Shown one piece after another: positions 17,613 through 25,541 of a DNA stretch of 31,578 nucleotides. Within the stretch, counting starts at the first letter, position 1. Every line of letters begins with the position of its first letter. This DNA is from Deinococcus apachensis DSM 19763 (lineage in GTDB: Bacteria; Deinococcota; Deinococci; Deinococcales; Deinococcaceae), in assembly GCF_000381345.1 (NCBI RefSeq), contig NZ_KB906422.1, positions 1 to 31,578 on the forward strand. Reading direction: 5' to 3'. The notes below the pieces were generated by a model. It had not been told where the DNA came from. It did no database searches and saw nothing but the letters and a program-made list of their open reading frames with translations. The translations under genes and the position numbers were made by a program.

Positions 17613-19802
17613 GTGTCTGCACAGTCCACCGTGCGTGTCGCCGTTCTGGGCACGCCCACCTGGCTCGGGGGGAGCAGTTCCCCCAGGCCACTCGACCGCA
17701 AGACCGCGGCAGTCCTCGCGTTCCTCGCCCTGACCGGCGGCGGCACCCGCTCGCGCGTCGCGGGCCTGCTCTGGCCGGACTCGCGGGAGAGCACGGCCCG
17801 CAACAACCTCGTGCAGTTGCTGCGCAAGTTGCGCCTGACGGTCGGGGAGGACCTCGTCGTCGGCGCCGACGTCGTGCGCCTCTCGCAGAACGCGCGCGTG
17901 GACGCGCTCGACCTGCGGGAATTGTTCCTGCTGGGGCACCACGCGGCCTTTCTTGAGGGGGGCGGCGAGGTGCTGGGGGGGTACGTGTACGGCGACTGCC
18001 CGGAGTTCGACGACTGGTTGCGGGGGGAGCGCGCGCGGTGGCGGGGGTGGCGCCGCGAGGCGCTGGCCGCCCTGAGTGCCCGGGAGGAGGAGCGGGGCGC
18101 GTATGAGGAGGCGCTGGGGTGGGCCGAGGGGCTGCTGGTGGAGGACGCGACCTCCGAGGAGGCTTTCGTTCGCCTCCTGAGGCTGCAATACCTGGTGGGG
18201 GACCGGGAAGGTGCCTTGCACACCTTTGCCCGCTGTGAGGACATGCTCCGGCGCGAGCACCGGGCGGCGCCGCTCCCCACCACCCTCGACCTCGTGAACA
18301 CCATCCGGCTCGGCAGCACCCTACCCCCCGCTGCCCCACGGCCGCAGCGCGTCATTCCCCCCGCCGTCCTGTGCCCGCCCGTGCTGGCAGGACGTGAGCG
18401 AGAGTGGGCCGTGATGGAGGAGGCCTGGGCGCGGGGGCAGGGCATCATCCTGAGCGGGGACCCGGGGGTCGGCAAGACCCGCCTGATGCGGGAATTCGCG
18501 GCGAGCAAGGGGCGCTGGTTCCACCTCGACGGGCGGCCTGGGGACACGTCCGTCCCCTACGGCACGTACGCCCGGGTGTGGCGCGGCCTGCTGCGCGGCC
18601 GTCCTGACCTGGAGCTCCCCGACTGGGTCCGAGAGCCGTTCTCGCTCCTCCTGCCCGAGCTGTGGCCGACGAGGCCCCCCCCGCTCACGTCCCCCGCCGA
18701 CAAGGAGCGCCTGTTCGCGGCGACGGGGGAACTCGCCTTCCGCATCAGCCAGGGCATGACCTGCGTGATCGCGGACGACACGCAGTACTACGACGCGGCG
18801 AGCATGGAGCTGGGGGCGTCCATCGCTGCCCGGTTCGTGCCCTTCGATCCGAACGGGGGCGTCGTGCCGATGCTTACCGCCCACCGACGCGGCCAGTTGC
18901 CGCCCGCCGTGGAGGGCCATCTCCGGGGCATGGTGGCGGCGGGCCTCGGCGTGTGGATCGACGTGGAGCCGCTCGACGAGGAGGCCGCGACGCGCCTCCT
19001 CGTCAGCCTGAAGCTGCCCGAGGTCCAGCGGCACGCGCCCCGACTCGCCCGCTCCAGCGGCGGGAATCCGCTCTTTCTGCTGGAGGCCGTGAAACACCTG
19101 CTCGAGGACCAGGCCCGGCCCGCTGGAGAGGAGGTCCCCCCGGTCCCCGAGAAAGTCCACGCGCTCATCACGGAACGGCTGCGGCGCCTCTCGCCCAGGG
19201 CCCTGCTGCTCGCACAGGCCGCCTCGGTCCTGCAAAGTGAGTTCGACCTCGATCTCGTCGCCGCCGTGCTGGACGCGCCGCTGCTCGACGTGCTGCCTGC
19301 CTGGCAAGAACTCGAGCGGACCCAGGTGCTCGCGGGGGGACGCTTCAGCCACGACTTGGTGTACGAAAGCGTGCGCGCAGCCATGTCGGTCAGCGTGCGG
19401 CAGGCCCTGCACCGCAGCGCGGCGCGCGTGCTGGAGCGCCAGGGAGGCAACCCGGCCCGCATCGCGCGGCACTGGCTCGAAGGCGGCGACCCGGGCCGCG
19501 CCGTCCCGGGGCTGCGGGCGGCGGCGGGGGCAGCGTGCGCTGCCCTCCGCTTCGTGGAAGCCGCCGAGGCCCTCGAGCAGGCGGCGACCATCCTGGAGGC
19601 GAACGGCGAACTCGACGCGGCCTTCGGCGTGTGGGCGAGCCTGATCCGGGACGTGCTGCGCCCCGGGGTGCTGGACGAACGGCACGAGACGGCCCTCCGC
19701 CGCCTGGCCGATGTCGCCCGCACGCCCGAGCAACAGGCCCTGGTCGAGCGGTGCCTGGAAGAGCGACGTTCGGCGGACACCCGGGCGCAGGCCGTCAGCT
19801 GA
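17613..19802 (+). CDS. BTAD-AAA transcriptional regulator, short form
   Basis: 729 aa from GTG. Winged helix about 6-100 (LLWPDSRESTARNNLVQLLR), BTAD about 105-235, AAA ATPase about 255-600 with Walker A GDPGVGKT (282-289) and Walker B TCVIADD (383-389), then a short helical tail (ALEQAATILEANGELD...). It ends where the long form starts its repeat array, so it lacks most of the TPR arm. It is closest in sequence to its neighbour 14208-17588 in the DNA-binding part (LWPDS-ESTARNNL). The two probably act together or compete for related sites; that is inference. A promoter box for the next gene begins 17 nt after its stop. Confidence 0.92.
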   Translation: MSAQSTVRVAVLGTPTWLGGSSSPRPLDRKTAAVLAFLALTGGGTRSRVAGLLWPDSRESTARNNLVQLLRKLRLTVGEDLVVGADVVRLSQNARVDALDLRELFLLGHHAAFLEGGGEVLGGYVYGDCPEFDDWLRGERARWRGWRREALAALSAREEERGAYEEALGWAEGLLVEDATSEEAFVRLLRLQYLVGDREGALHTFARCEDMLRREHRAAPLPTTLDLVNTIRLGSTLPPAAPRPQRVIPPAVLCPPVLAGREREWAVMEEAWARGQGIILSGDPGVGKTRLMREFAASKGRWFHLDGRPGDTSVPYGTYARVWRGLLRGRPDLELPDWVREPFSLLLPELWPTRPPPLTSPADKERLFAATGELAFRISQGMTCVIADDTQYYDAASMELGASIAARFVPFDPNGGVVPMLTAHRRGQLPPAVEGHLRGMVAAGLGVWIDVEPLDEEAATRLLVSLKLPEVQRHAPRLARSSGGNPLFLLEAVKHLLEDQARPAGEEVPPVPEKVHALITERLRRLSPRALLLAQAASVLQSEFDLDLVAAVLDAPLLDVLPAWQELERTQVLAGGRFSHDLVYESVRAAMSVSVRQALHRSAARVLERQGGNPARIARHWLEGGDPGRAVPGLRAAAGAACAALRFVEAAEALEQAATILEANGELDAAFGVWASLIRDVLRPGVLDERHETALRRLADVARTPEQQALVERCLEERRSADTRAQAVS

Positions 19803-19818
19803 ACGAGGCTCCCAGAGA

Positions 19819-19850
19819 TCACCCGAAAATCATGCTGGGGTGATTACGCT
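19819..19850 (+). promoter_or_regulatory. SARP-type promoter, class 1 (for 19903-20685)
   Basis: TCACCCG (19819-19825), AAAA, TCATGCT (19830-19836), 8 nt, -10 TACGCT (19845-19850). An in-frame ATG follows 7 nt later at 19858. Period 11 bp. Confidence 0.75.
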
Positions 19851-19902
19851 GCCTTCCATGCCCGCCCGTGTACCCGACACCCGGGCGGCCGAAGGAGCAA
19901 CC

Positions 19903-20685
19903 ATGCCACGACCCATCCAGACCTTTCCCCTCGCCCTCTCCGTCCTGTCCCTCGGCGCGCTGGGTTTGGGCGCGTCCACCAAACTTACCCCGAACACCGT
20001 CAGCGGGCGGGTGGTCGACGAGCGCGGCAAGCCCGTGCCAGGCGTCAGGATCATCATCGAACCCGCGATGTTTCGCGGCACGATCACGACGACCACGAAC
20101 GCGCAGGGCCGCTACCAGTCGATCGAGCTCAATCCCGCCACGAACCCGTACTACGTGTACGCTTACAAGGAGGTGAAGTACCACGATCGGCGGTACTGCC
20201 TGCGCATGGCGGGCGATCCCGAACCGTATCAGGAGGCGTTCAACGCCAAGGCGGGTGCGGCGCGCAACTTCGTGTGGCGAATTCGCGGCGAGTCCGACTC
20301 GCCGTCGTCAAGCTACGGGGGCGACACCTGGGGCGGCACGCTGAGCTTCGAACGCATCGACACGAACGACGACCTGGCCGTCGACCGCGACGCGACCGTC
20401 GAGGTGACGCTCGTGCCCGAGGGGCCGCTCATCGACGGCAGCAAGGGCAGCGTCGTCAAGCGCACGGTGCAAGTCTCCAAGGGCTTGGGCGACGTTCCTG
20501 TGGGCGCCTACAAGCTCTCGGTGGCCTTGAAGAACGCGGACGGCACGAAGACACCCCTTCTGGCCGGGACAAGCCCCCGCGAGGAGCGGCTTGGAAACAC
20601 CACGACCGTCCTCTTCGACGGCTTCGACACCTGCGGACACAGCGGCACGTTCAAGCAAACGCCGATCTGGCTGGCCAAACCGTGA
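19903..20685 (+). CDS. Exported carboxypeptidase-regulatory-like protein
   Basis: 260 aa from ATG 19903, chosen for AAGGAG upstream and a clean signal peptide (about 1-24, ending LGAS). Residues about 28-110 form a transthyretin-fold CarboxypepD_reg domain (NTVSGRVVDERGKPVPGVRI, TNAQGRYQSIELNP). The C-terminal half has the paralogue signature YGGDTWGGTLSF, LVPEGPLIDGSKGS, GDVPVGAYKLS and FDTCGHSGTF. Function unknown, likely surface-located and non-enzymatic. An in-frame ATG at 19858, 7 nt after the -10, would give a leaderless form with 15 extra N-terminal residues (MPARVPDTR...). First gene of a cluster with 20682-21257, whose start overlaps its stop. Confidence 0.85.
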   Translation: MPRPIQTFPLALSVLSLGALGLGASTKLTPNTVSGRVVDERGKPVPGVRIIIEPAMFRGTITTTTNAQGRYQSIELNPATNPYYVYAYKEVKYHDRRYCLRMAGDPEPYQEAFNAKAGAARNFVWRIRGESDSPSSSYGGDTWGGTLSFERIDTNDDLAVDRDATVEVTLVPEGPLIDGSKGSVVKRTVQVSKGLGDVPVGAYKLSVALKNADGTKTPLLAGTSPREERLGNTTTVLFDGFDTCGHSGTFKQTPIWLAKP

Positions 20686-21257
20686 AGGGCCCGTGTTCGG
20701 TCCTTCTCGCGGTGATCCTGACCGCGAGTCCCGCCCTCGCCGGAGGTGGGGTCTCACCCTTGAGCGCGGTTCGTCCAGGAGACGTCTGCTCGGATTCGGG
20801 CATCTCGTACTCGGGGCCGTTCACCCTCGACCGAATGACCGAGATGGAGCTCGCTCAAACAATTGAGGCTGAGCAGATTCGCAGCGAGGAAGCCGGAGGA
20901 CACGACGTATGGTCGCACGATGGGGAGTCAGCGACCTGTCACGTGTTCACGCGCGTCTCGTTCGATTTCTCGGAGCGCAAGGGAGGCGGCTCCGACTACA
21001 CGATGAGCTTCGAAGTTCGACGCGGCAATCGACGCTACGTCAACTTCGTCGAGTATACCGGCACCGCCCTTCGGGAGCGAGGCCACGCGCGGGAAGATGA
21101 CGACTTCGGGAGAGTTCTGAAAGCCAGCATCGCCCGTCTGTACGCGCGCTTGATCGTCGGTCGCGCCGATATCATCCTGGAAGATTGGCGGCTTCCGCCG
21201 GGCGCCCGCGGACCAAGGAGCGTTCGAAGTGAACGGCTTGAGCGGTTCGGCGCTTGA
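20682..21257 (+). CDS. Small exported protein with GDVC motif
   Basis: 191 aa from a GTG that overlaps the previous stop (GTGA), so translation is coupled. Signal peptide about 1-20 (KGPCSVLLAVILTASPALA). The mature part starts with VRPGDVCSDSG and has CHVFTRVSFDFSERKGGG and a C-terminal LYARLIVGRADIILEDW. It resembles 7967-8440 in layout and in both Cys positions, suggesting one disulfide. Function unknown. No ribosome site of its own, in line with coupling to 19903-20685. Confidence 0.75.
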   Translation: MKGPCSVLLAVILTASPALAGGGVSPLSAVRPGDVCSDSGISYSGPFTLDRMTEMELAQTIEAEQIRSEEAGGHDVWSHDGESATCHVFTRVSFDFSERKGGGSDYTMSFEVRRGNRRYVNFVEYTGTALRERGHAREDDDFGRVLKASIARLYARLIVGRADIILEDWRLPPGARGPRSVRSERLERFGA

Positions 21258-21275
21258 CCGCGAGACGACCAGTCG

Positions 21276-21307
21276 TCACTCGAAAATCACGATGGCACCG
21301 CTACGCT
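21276..21307 (+). promoter_or_regulatory. SARP-type promoter, class 1, leaderless (for 21314-22114)
   Basis: TCACTCG (21276-21282), AAAA, TCACGAT (21287-21293), 8 nt, -10 TACGCT (21302-21307), then 6 nt and ATG at 21314. Period 11 bp. Confidence 0.78.
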
Positions 21308-21313
21308 TCCCCC

Positions 21314-22114
21314 ATGAACGACACGAGGAAGTGGATGAGGCGGGCTATGAAGGCGAGCGGCGCCGTGGCCGTGTCGTTGATCCTGAGCGTGGGCAGCACC
21401 GCTTCTCAACAGAGCGCTTCGCCACGCGCCAACACGATCTCTCCAGAAGCGAACTTCGCGAAGGGCGTCGTGACGGACGCAAGAGGCCGACCTCTGGTGG
21501 GCGCGAAGATCGTCGTGGGCAGCACCGTGTACTACAACAGCAACATCCGGGGCGGCACGAACGCCAAAGGTGAGTACCGAGTGCGCCTCACGCCGCAGGA
21601 CTCGTGGCGAGCGTACGCCTCGATCGAGCGTTCCTACCACGGACGAACGTACGTCCTGGACCTGCACCCTGTGGCATACAATACGTTTTCGAGCGCTGAG
21701 GGCGGCGTGCAGAACTTCGTGTGGAAGCTCTCGGGCGACAAGGAGGGCGCGAAACACGGCACGTACGGCGGAGCGGTGCTCGCGATCCCGGTCGAGAAGG
21801 ACTTCGACACGATCATCGAAGCGCGCTTCGTGGAGTTGACCTTGCGCCCGGTCGGACCGCTCATCGACGGCAGTCCAGGCAGCGTCGTCACGAAGTTGGT
21901 GCGCCCGTCCCCCAACGGGACAGGCGTATTCGACGTGCCGCTCGGACAGTACCGCGTCACGGCGCGCTACGTCGCTCCTGAACGTTCGCCCGTCGACATG
22001 CTGGTGAGAGCGGCAGGCACGGAAGCGTGGAACAAGGAAGTCGTGCGCGACTTCGAGCCTGCGCGGTCGGGAGCGGGCACCTACGAAATTCGCCTTGACG
22101 TCACCCTGCCTTGA
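21314..22114 (+). CDS. Exported carboxypeptidase-regulatory-like protein
   Basis: 266 aa. Start ATG 6 nt after the -10 and without a Shine-Dalgarno, so leaderless. Signal peptide about 1-32 with a basic n-region (RKWMRRAMK). Residues about 43-130 are a CarboxypepD_reg-like domain (FAKGVVTDARGRPLVGAKIV, TNAKGEYRVRL). The C-terminal half keeps the family marks HGTYGGAV, LRPVGPLIDGSPGS and FDVPLGQYRVT but lacks the CGH motif of its paralogues. It is about as divergent from 19903-20685 as from 10162-11301. Followed by a coupled membrane protein (TGATG). Confidence 0.85.
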   Translation: MNDTRKWMRRAMKASGAVAVSLILSVGSTASQQSASPRANTISPEANFAKGVVTDARGRPLVGAKIVVGSTVYYNSNIRGGTNAKGEYRVRLTPQDSWRAYASIERSYHGRTYVLDLHPVAYNTFSSAEGGVQNFVWKLSGDKEGAKHGTYGGAVLAIPVEKDFDTIIEARFVELTLRPVGPLIDGSPGSVVTKLVRPSPNGTGVFDVPLGQYRVTARYVAPERSPVDMLVRAAGTEAWNKEVVRDFEPARSGAGTYEIRLDVTLP

Positions 22115-22446
22115 TGCGCCTGCTCGCACGAGGCTCTTACGCGCTGGCCGCACTCGTGATCGTCCTCGCGTGGAGTACGCCCCTGAGCTTCGAGACGTAC
22201 GCCGACTTCTCGAAGCCCGTGTGCGCTCCGAACCTCGGCGTCCTGCCGTTCTACCTCGCGGGAAGCGGAGTCGTGGCGGCCCTCCTCGGGGTGATCGGCA
22301 GCGGACGAGACCGCCGGACGTCCCTGGTGCTCGCAGGGCTGCTGATCGTCACGGGCGTCGGTCGGTGCGCTTTGACCGTGATCCAGGTCGCGCAGAACGA
22401 CAGGGCATACCGCGCCGCGTCCGGAGGATTCCCTTGCGACCGATGA
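22114..22446 (+). CDS. Small integral membrane protein
   Basis: 110 aa; the ATG overlaps the previous stop by one base (TGATG). Three hydrophobic segments at about 8-24, 45-63 and 70-90 (for example FYLAGSGVVAALLGVI), with Cys in the loop after the first (KPVCAPN), Cys in the third helix (GRCALTV) and near the C-terminus (FPCDR). No known family recognised. Probably co-transcribed with 21314-22114 and could help anchor or export that protein; this is only context. Confidence 0.7.
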   Translation: MRLLARGSYALAALVIVLAWSTPLSFETYADFSKPVCAPNLGVLPFYLAGSGVVAALLGVIGSGRDRRTSLVLAGLLIVTGVGRCALTVIQVAQNDRAYRAASGGFPCDR

Positions 22447-22549
22447 CGGCCGACGCCTCGTCCGGGTGACCTGCTCGCGATCGGAGCACAGCCACCTCCA
22501 GTCGCCCCAAATTTCGGCAGAACGGGTTCAGAAAAAGAGAGGAACCGCC

Positions 22550-23179
22550 TTGCAAGAAAAGCAATTCCAGCTTGCCGGAGTTTCAGGCATCGTTGGAGGG
22601 ACGCTCTACCTCTTCTTCTCCGGCATGCACATCGTCGCGCACGGCCTTGACGCCAGCCCCGACCATGCAGTCGTTCTCGGTGTGTCTCAGGACGCCTGGT
22701 ACGCTCTTGGCTTGCTTCCCTACCCGCTTCAAGTCTTCACGCTTCTGACCGCCGTGCAAATGCTGGAGCCGAAGAACAAGCTCCTTTCACGTGTCCTGCT
22801 GTCACTGGCCCTGTTCGGCTTGTGCACCGCTGCTGTCGGACATGCGATCCTATCGATGCCGTACACGGGGGATTGGCGGACCGCACCTTCTTCGAGGATC
22901 GGTTGGCCGACGTGGGTGATCGGGTACGGCGTCTTCGCCTTGGGTTCCCTGCTCGGAGCCATCACGGCCCGTGCGAATCCACAACTTCCCAGGTTGCGCC
23001 CTCAGGTCGGGCTGTTGGGGTTGCTGCTGCTCGCGTCCTTCGCCGCGGGGATGGCGGACCGGGACGACGGCTTTGAGTTCACCCTGCTTCCCACGCTGTT
23101 GTTCGGGTTGGCGTGGGTGTGGTTGGCAAGGTCCCTCACGCATGCGCGACGATGCGTCCTCGCTCTCGAGCGGGCGTGA
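22550..23179 (+). CDS. Six-helix membrane protein
   Basis: 209 aa from TTG, chosen for GAGAGGA upstream. Hydrophobic helices at about 7-24, 42-60 (with VFTLLTAVQML following), 76-98, 120-142, 155-172 and 180-197. Loop features are HIVAHGLDASPDHA and MADRDDGFEFTLLP. A conserved-looking His in the first loop might be functional, but no family is recognised. It is 103 nt from the upstream gene with no promoter box like the others. It is followed by IS debris, so its downstream context has been disturbed. Confidence 0.7.
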   Translation: MQEKQFQLAGVSGIVGGTLYLFFSGMHIVAHGLDASPDHAVVLGVSQDAWYALGLLPYPLQVFTLLTAVQMLEPKNKLLSRVLLSLALFGLCTAAVGHAILSMPYTGDWRTAPSSRIGWPTWVIGYGVFALGSLLGAITARANPQLPRLRPQVGLLGLLLLASFAAGMADRDDGFEFTLLPTLLFGLAWVWLARSLTHARRCVLALERA

Positions 23180-23276
23180 AGGACTTTTCCGCGAGAAAGC
23201 CGAGGCGCGGGCAATCGAAGGGCCGACCGTACACCGCGACCGAAGCAAAACCGATCAGAATGTCCTTCGTGCAAGG

Positions 23277-23358
23277 TTAAGGCAGGGCGACTTCGAGCCG
23301 AATGCGGTTGTCGTCCGGCTCGAAATGCGCAGTGACGCTGCTCGCGGGTGATCCTCGC
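23277..23358 (-). pseudogene. C-terminal fragment of an unidentified gene
   Basis: On the minus strand one frame reads SVTAHFEPDDNRIRLEVALP and a stop at 23277-23279, which looks like the end of a real protein (amphipathic strand, charged, ending ALP). It has no start and abuts the IS3 remnant at 23411. Too short to identify; possibly the tail of a gene cut by the IS3 insertion. Confidence 0.3.
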
Positions 23359-23410
23359 CCTTCGAGTCCACGAGCATGGGACGAGCCTGGTAGTGCTCCA
23401 GAAAGACCTT

Positions 23411-23746
23411 CAGGCGGCGATGCGAAACTTTACCGTCTGCAGCAGCTGAGCCTGGGGGCAGGCATTCCCCAGCGCCGAGTGCAGCCGAACGTGGTTGTAT
23501 CAATCACGAAAACGAACGCCACCATCGCGTAATTCCTGCATGGTGGCGAAGTCCTCGCGGAAGACGAGCTCGTATTTCAGGGTCCAGCTGGTCCTTTCCA
23601 GGATGCCCATGCTTTTACCTGCGGGCGAATCCAGGCGGACCCGCCCTGCAGGTACCCAAGTCTGCCCTGCGGCGCGGCGAACGCGCTTCCCGTGAAGGAC
23701 AGGCCCAGGGTGGCCGCGACCGCGACGTGCCTGAATGGCGATGGGG
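23411..23746 (-). pseudogene. IS3-family transposase OrfB C-terminal remnant
   Basis: The minus strand reads SMGILERTSWTLKYELVFRE then DFATMQELRDGG, RFRD, stop, YNHVRLHSALGNACPQ and ends KFRIAA at 23411-23413. WTLKYE...DFAT...YN-x-x-RLHSALG is the end of the IS3 integrase core, including the catalytic Glu region. The stop after RFRD replaces the Trp codon of the usual D-W-YN motif (TGG to TGA). The two other catalytic Asp regions are missing. This remnant is 22 kb from the OrfA remnant at 523-885 and need not come from the same element. Confidence 0.75.
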
Positions 23747-24562
23747 TCATCGCTCACCAAGGGCGAGCACGAAATTCCTCACGCTCAGTGCGGCGTCGCC
23801 CGAGCGGTACGTCCGGCCGGACGTCCGGCCCACCCCCGTCAGCATTCCGCTCGTGAAGCCCTTTGCCTTCAGTTGTGCCACGACTTCCGGGGGAAACGAG
23901 AACGTTCCGTCGTCCCGCACCAGGCACGAGACCACCAGTTCCGGGTCCTCCTGCATCCCCATCAGCAGCACCGTCGTGTTTGCGTCGTGGGTGGGGTTGG
24001 ACCACCGGAAGGTCGTGCTCGGAGTCACGTCCTCGTCGCGTGTCGGCACGGTCAGGCGCGGTAGGTCGGACGGGGGCACTTCCACACCCTTGAAGGCCGG
24101 AAAGCCACCCGGGGCGCCCGGGATGTCGAGGACGAGCCCGGGGGGGGGAGCGGGCAGCGTCGGGACCGTGGACACATAGGAGATGCGCGAGCCCTGCCGC
24201 GTGCGCTTGAGCTGGGCATACCCCTTCGAGCCCGCGCGCAGGACGAGGGGCGTGCCAGCGTCGAGGAAGGTGGGTGCTTCGACTGGCGAAGCATTCGAGG
24301 GCACACTGGTCAGGCCGAGCGGACCGTCGCCACCCTCTTGCACACCGCACACTTCCCGCGTGAGCGGCGCGGCGAGCGACGACGTACTGCGGAAGAACGA
24401 GGCGGTGACCGCCGCCGTGACCTGCGCGGGCATGCCGGGGACCGCGATCTGCGTTCGTGTGAGGTACACGTCACCGACTTTGGTGATGGGTGGAGGCTTG
24501 CTGACCTGGGCGAGCGCGATGGGCGCGAGGAGGAGGGGCAGGGTCCAAAGAGCGTGTTTCAT
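23747..24562 (-). CDS. Exported protein of unknown function
   Basis: 271 aa. Signal peptide about 1-18 (MKHALWTLPLLLAPIALA). The mature part starts QVSKPPPITKVGDVYLTRTQ and is beta-rich with two Cys (REVCGVQEGG and VVSCLVRDDG). The C-terminal half (GVEVPPSDLPRLTVPTRDED, TFRWSNPTHDANTTVLLMGM, LVVSCLVRDDGTFSFPPEV, GRTSGRTYRSGDAALSVRNF) resembles an immunoglobulin-like fold. No family assigned. Start chosen for GGAG before ATG and the signal peptide. Its stop abuts the IS3 remnant. Its promoter region does not contain the two-heptamer box seen in front of the other exported proteins. Confidence 0.75.
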   Translation of the reverse strand: MKHALWTLPLLLAPIALAQVSKPPPITKVGDVYLTRTQIAVPGMPAQVTAAVTASFFRSTSSLAAPLTREVCGVQEGGDGPLGLTSVPSNASPVEAPTFLDAGTPLVLRAGSKGYAQLKRTRQGSRISYVSTVPTLPAPPPGLVLDIPGAPGGFPAFKGVEVPPSDLPRLTVPTRDEDVTPSTTFRWSNPTHDANTTVLLMGMQEDPELVVSCLVRDDGTFSFPPEVVAQLKAKGFTSGMLTGVGRTSGRTYRSGDAALSVRNFVLALGER

Positions 24563-24610
24563 GAACTTCTCCAGGCCGGGGGAGCGGCGACGGTGGCAGG
24601 CAAGGCAGGA

Positions 24611-24635
24611 CCCCAAACGCACACGGCGTTTTGGG
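24611..24635 (-). terminator. Probable terminator hairpin
   Basis: CCCCAAACGC / GCGTTTTGGG pairs over 10 bp with one mismatch and a 5-nt loop. It lies 22 nt after the stop of the small gene 24657-24845 and 49 nt before the ATG of 23747-24562. No T run follows. It could also be an operator of the downstream gene. Confidence 0.45.
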
Positions 24636-24656
24636 AAACGGGGCGGGAAGGCACGC

Positions 24657-24845
24657 TCACGTGCGCTCCCCGTCGTGCAGAACTTCGCGGTCGAGGTAGG
24701 CGAGCAGGAGATCCGGTGACGAGAAATGCAGGCGCTTCTCGTTCAGCCGAAGGGAGGCGCGCCACACCCGCCGGGACCCGTCCTGCTCGAACCACACCCG
24801 CAGCACGTACCAACGAGAGGCGGGACTCGAATTCAGCAGGTTCAC
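24657..24845 (-). CDS. Small protein of the YVLRVW type (62 aa)
   Basis: 62 aa from GTG, with AAAGGA upstream. Core: RWYVLRVWFEQDGSRRVWRA, then SLRLNEKRLHFSSPDLLLAY L. It shares YVLRVW, an aromatic W-x-A-S/T-L/V strand and F-S/A-S-x-D-x-x-x-x-L with 2082-2279. No known function. The other copy ends a BTAD regulator operon, and both lie close to a DUF4352-like exported protein. Separated by 135 nt from the upstream DUF3592 gene; whether it has its own promoter is unclear (TTACGG in that gap is a weak candidate). Confidence 0.7.
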   Translation of the reverse strand: MNLLNSSPASRWYVLRVWFEQDGSRRVWRASLRLNEKRLHFSSPDLLLAYLDREVLHDGERT

Positions 24846-24980
24846 GGTGGTCCTTTCCGGTGAGACAGGCGGGGGACTTCAGGCCATCGGCCGGAGTCGC
24901 GCCGTAACCTGGGGATGGCCCGCTGCGTGGCGGGGCCTAGGAAGAGCGCTCCATGACGAGGCCGCCACAGGTGAACGTTG

Positions 24981-25541
24981 TTACGAGCGTTGCGGACCCC
25001 GCGCGTTCGCCCGCCGCGCTTCCAGGCGCCGCCTCGCCGCGTGCTGTCCACTTTGTTCCAGCAGGGTTGAGACGGGCGGGATGGTGCTGACGGTGAGGCC
25101 GAGACCCAGGATCAGGATCAGGGCGCTCACTCCGAGGGCGGCGAGGACGAACACGTCCGTCCCTGGCTCGAGCACGGCGCGGCTTGGGGCTGCGGGGTCG
25201 TAATGCACGCTCACCGCATGCCCCTCCGGGTACCGGGCCACTATCCTGCCCGCGAACGCCTCGGTCGGCTCCTGCGAGCGGTACGTCCAGGTTCGGGAGC
25301 GGTACGCGTGCCCGGCGAGGTCGTAGGTGTACTCGACCTGCGCGGAATACCGTGATTTTCCGTCGGAAAGGCTCCAGGACACTCGGCTCTGCGTCACCAC
25401 ACCCGCAATCACCGGCCATGTCAGGCTCCGAAGTCCCCTCTGCGCCAACGCGCCAAGCAGCAGCGTGAAGATGAGCGCGGCCGCCACCAGCCCCAGGCCC
25501 ACCAGGCGTTCGAGCGGCCAGGCTGCGATGACCCGAAGCAT
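24981..25541 (-). CDS. DUF3592-family membrane protein
   Basis: 186 aa. Membrane helices at about 13-34 and 132-152 enclose an extracytoplasmic domain with SRYSAQVEYTYDLAGHAYRS and ARYPEGHAVSVHYDPAAPSR then AVLEPG. The chain Y-x-V-x-Y-x-Y-x-x-x-G-x-x-Y...YPxGxxVxVxYdPxxPxxAVLePG is the DUF3592 signature. A basic, probably cytoplasmic tail follows (RRRLEARRANARGPQRS). Its ATG overlaps the stop of the DUF4352 gene (TAATG), so it is translationally coupled to it. Function unknown. Confidence 0.85.
   Translation of the reverse strand: MLRVIAAWPLERLVGLGLVAAALIFTLLLGALAQRGLRSLTWPVIAGVVTQSRVSWSLSDGKSRYSAQVEYTYDLAGHAYRSRTWTYRSQEPTEAFAGRIVARYPEGHAVSVHYDPAAPSRAVLEPGTDVFVLAALGVSALILILGLGLTVSTIPPVSTLLEQSGQHAARRRLEARRANARGPQRS

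Noticed and set aside
13509..18260. A 1583-residue open frame on the minus strand
   Set aside because: Most of it is the antisense of the BTAD genes at 14208-19802, whose domains are unmistakable; only its last part is real coding sequence (the broken CHAD gene).
24880..24920. A SARP-like box upstream of 24657-24845 (minus-strand CCACGCA, CCATCCC, TTACGG)
   Set aside because: The heptamer period is 12 instead of 11 and the distance to the -10 is 5 instead of 8, so it fails the geometry that all nine accepted sites keep.
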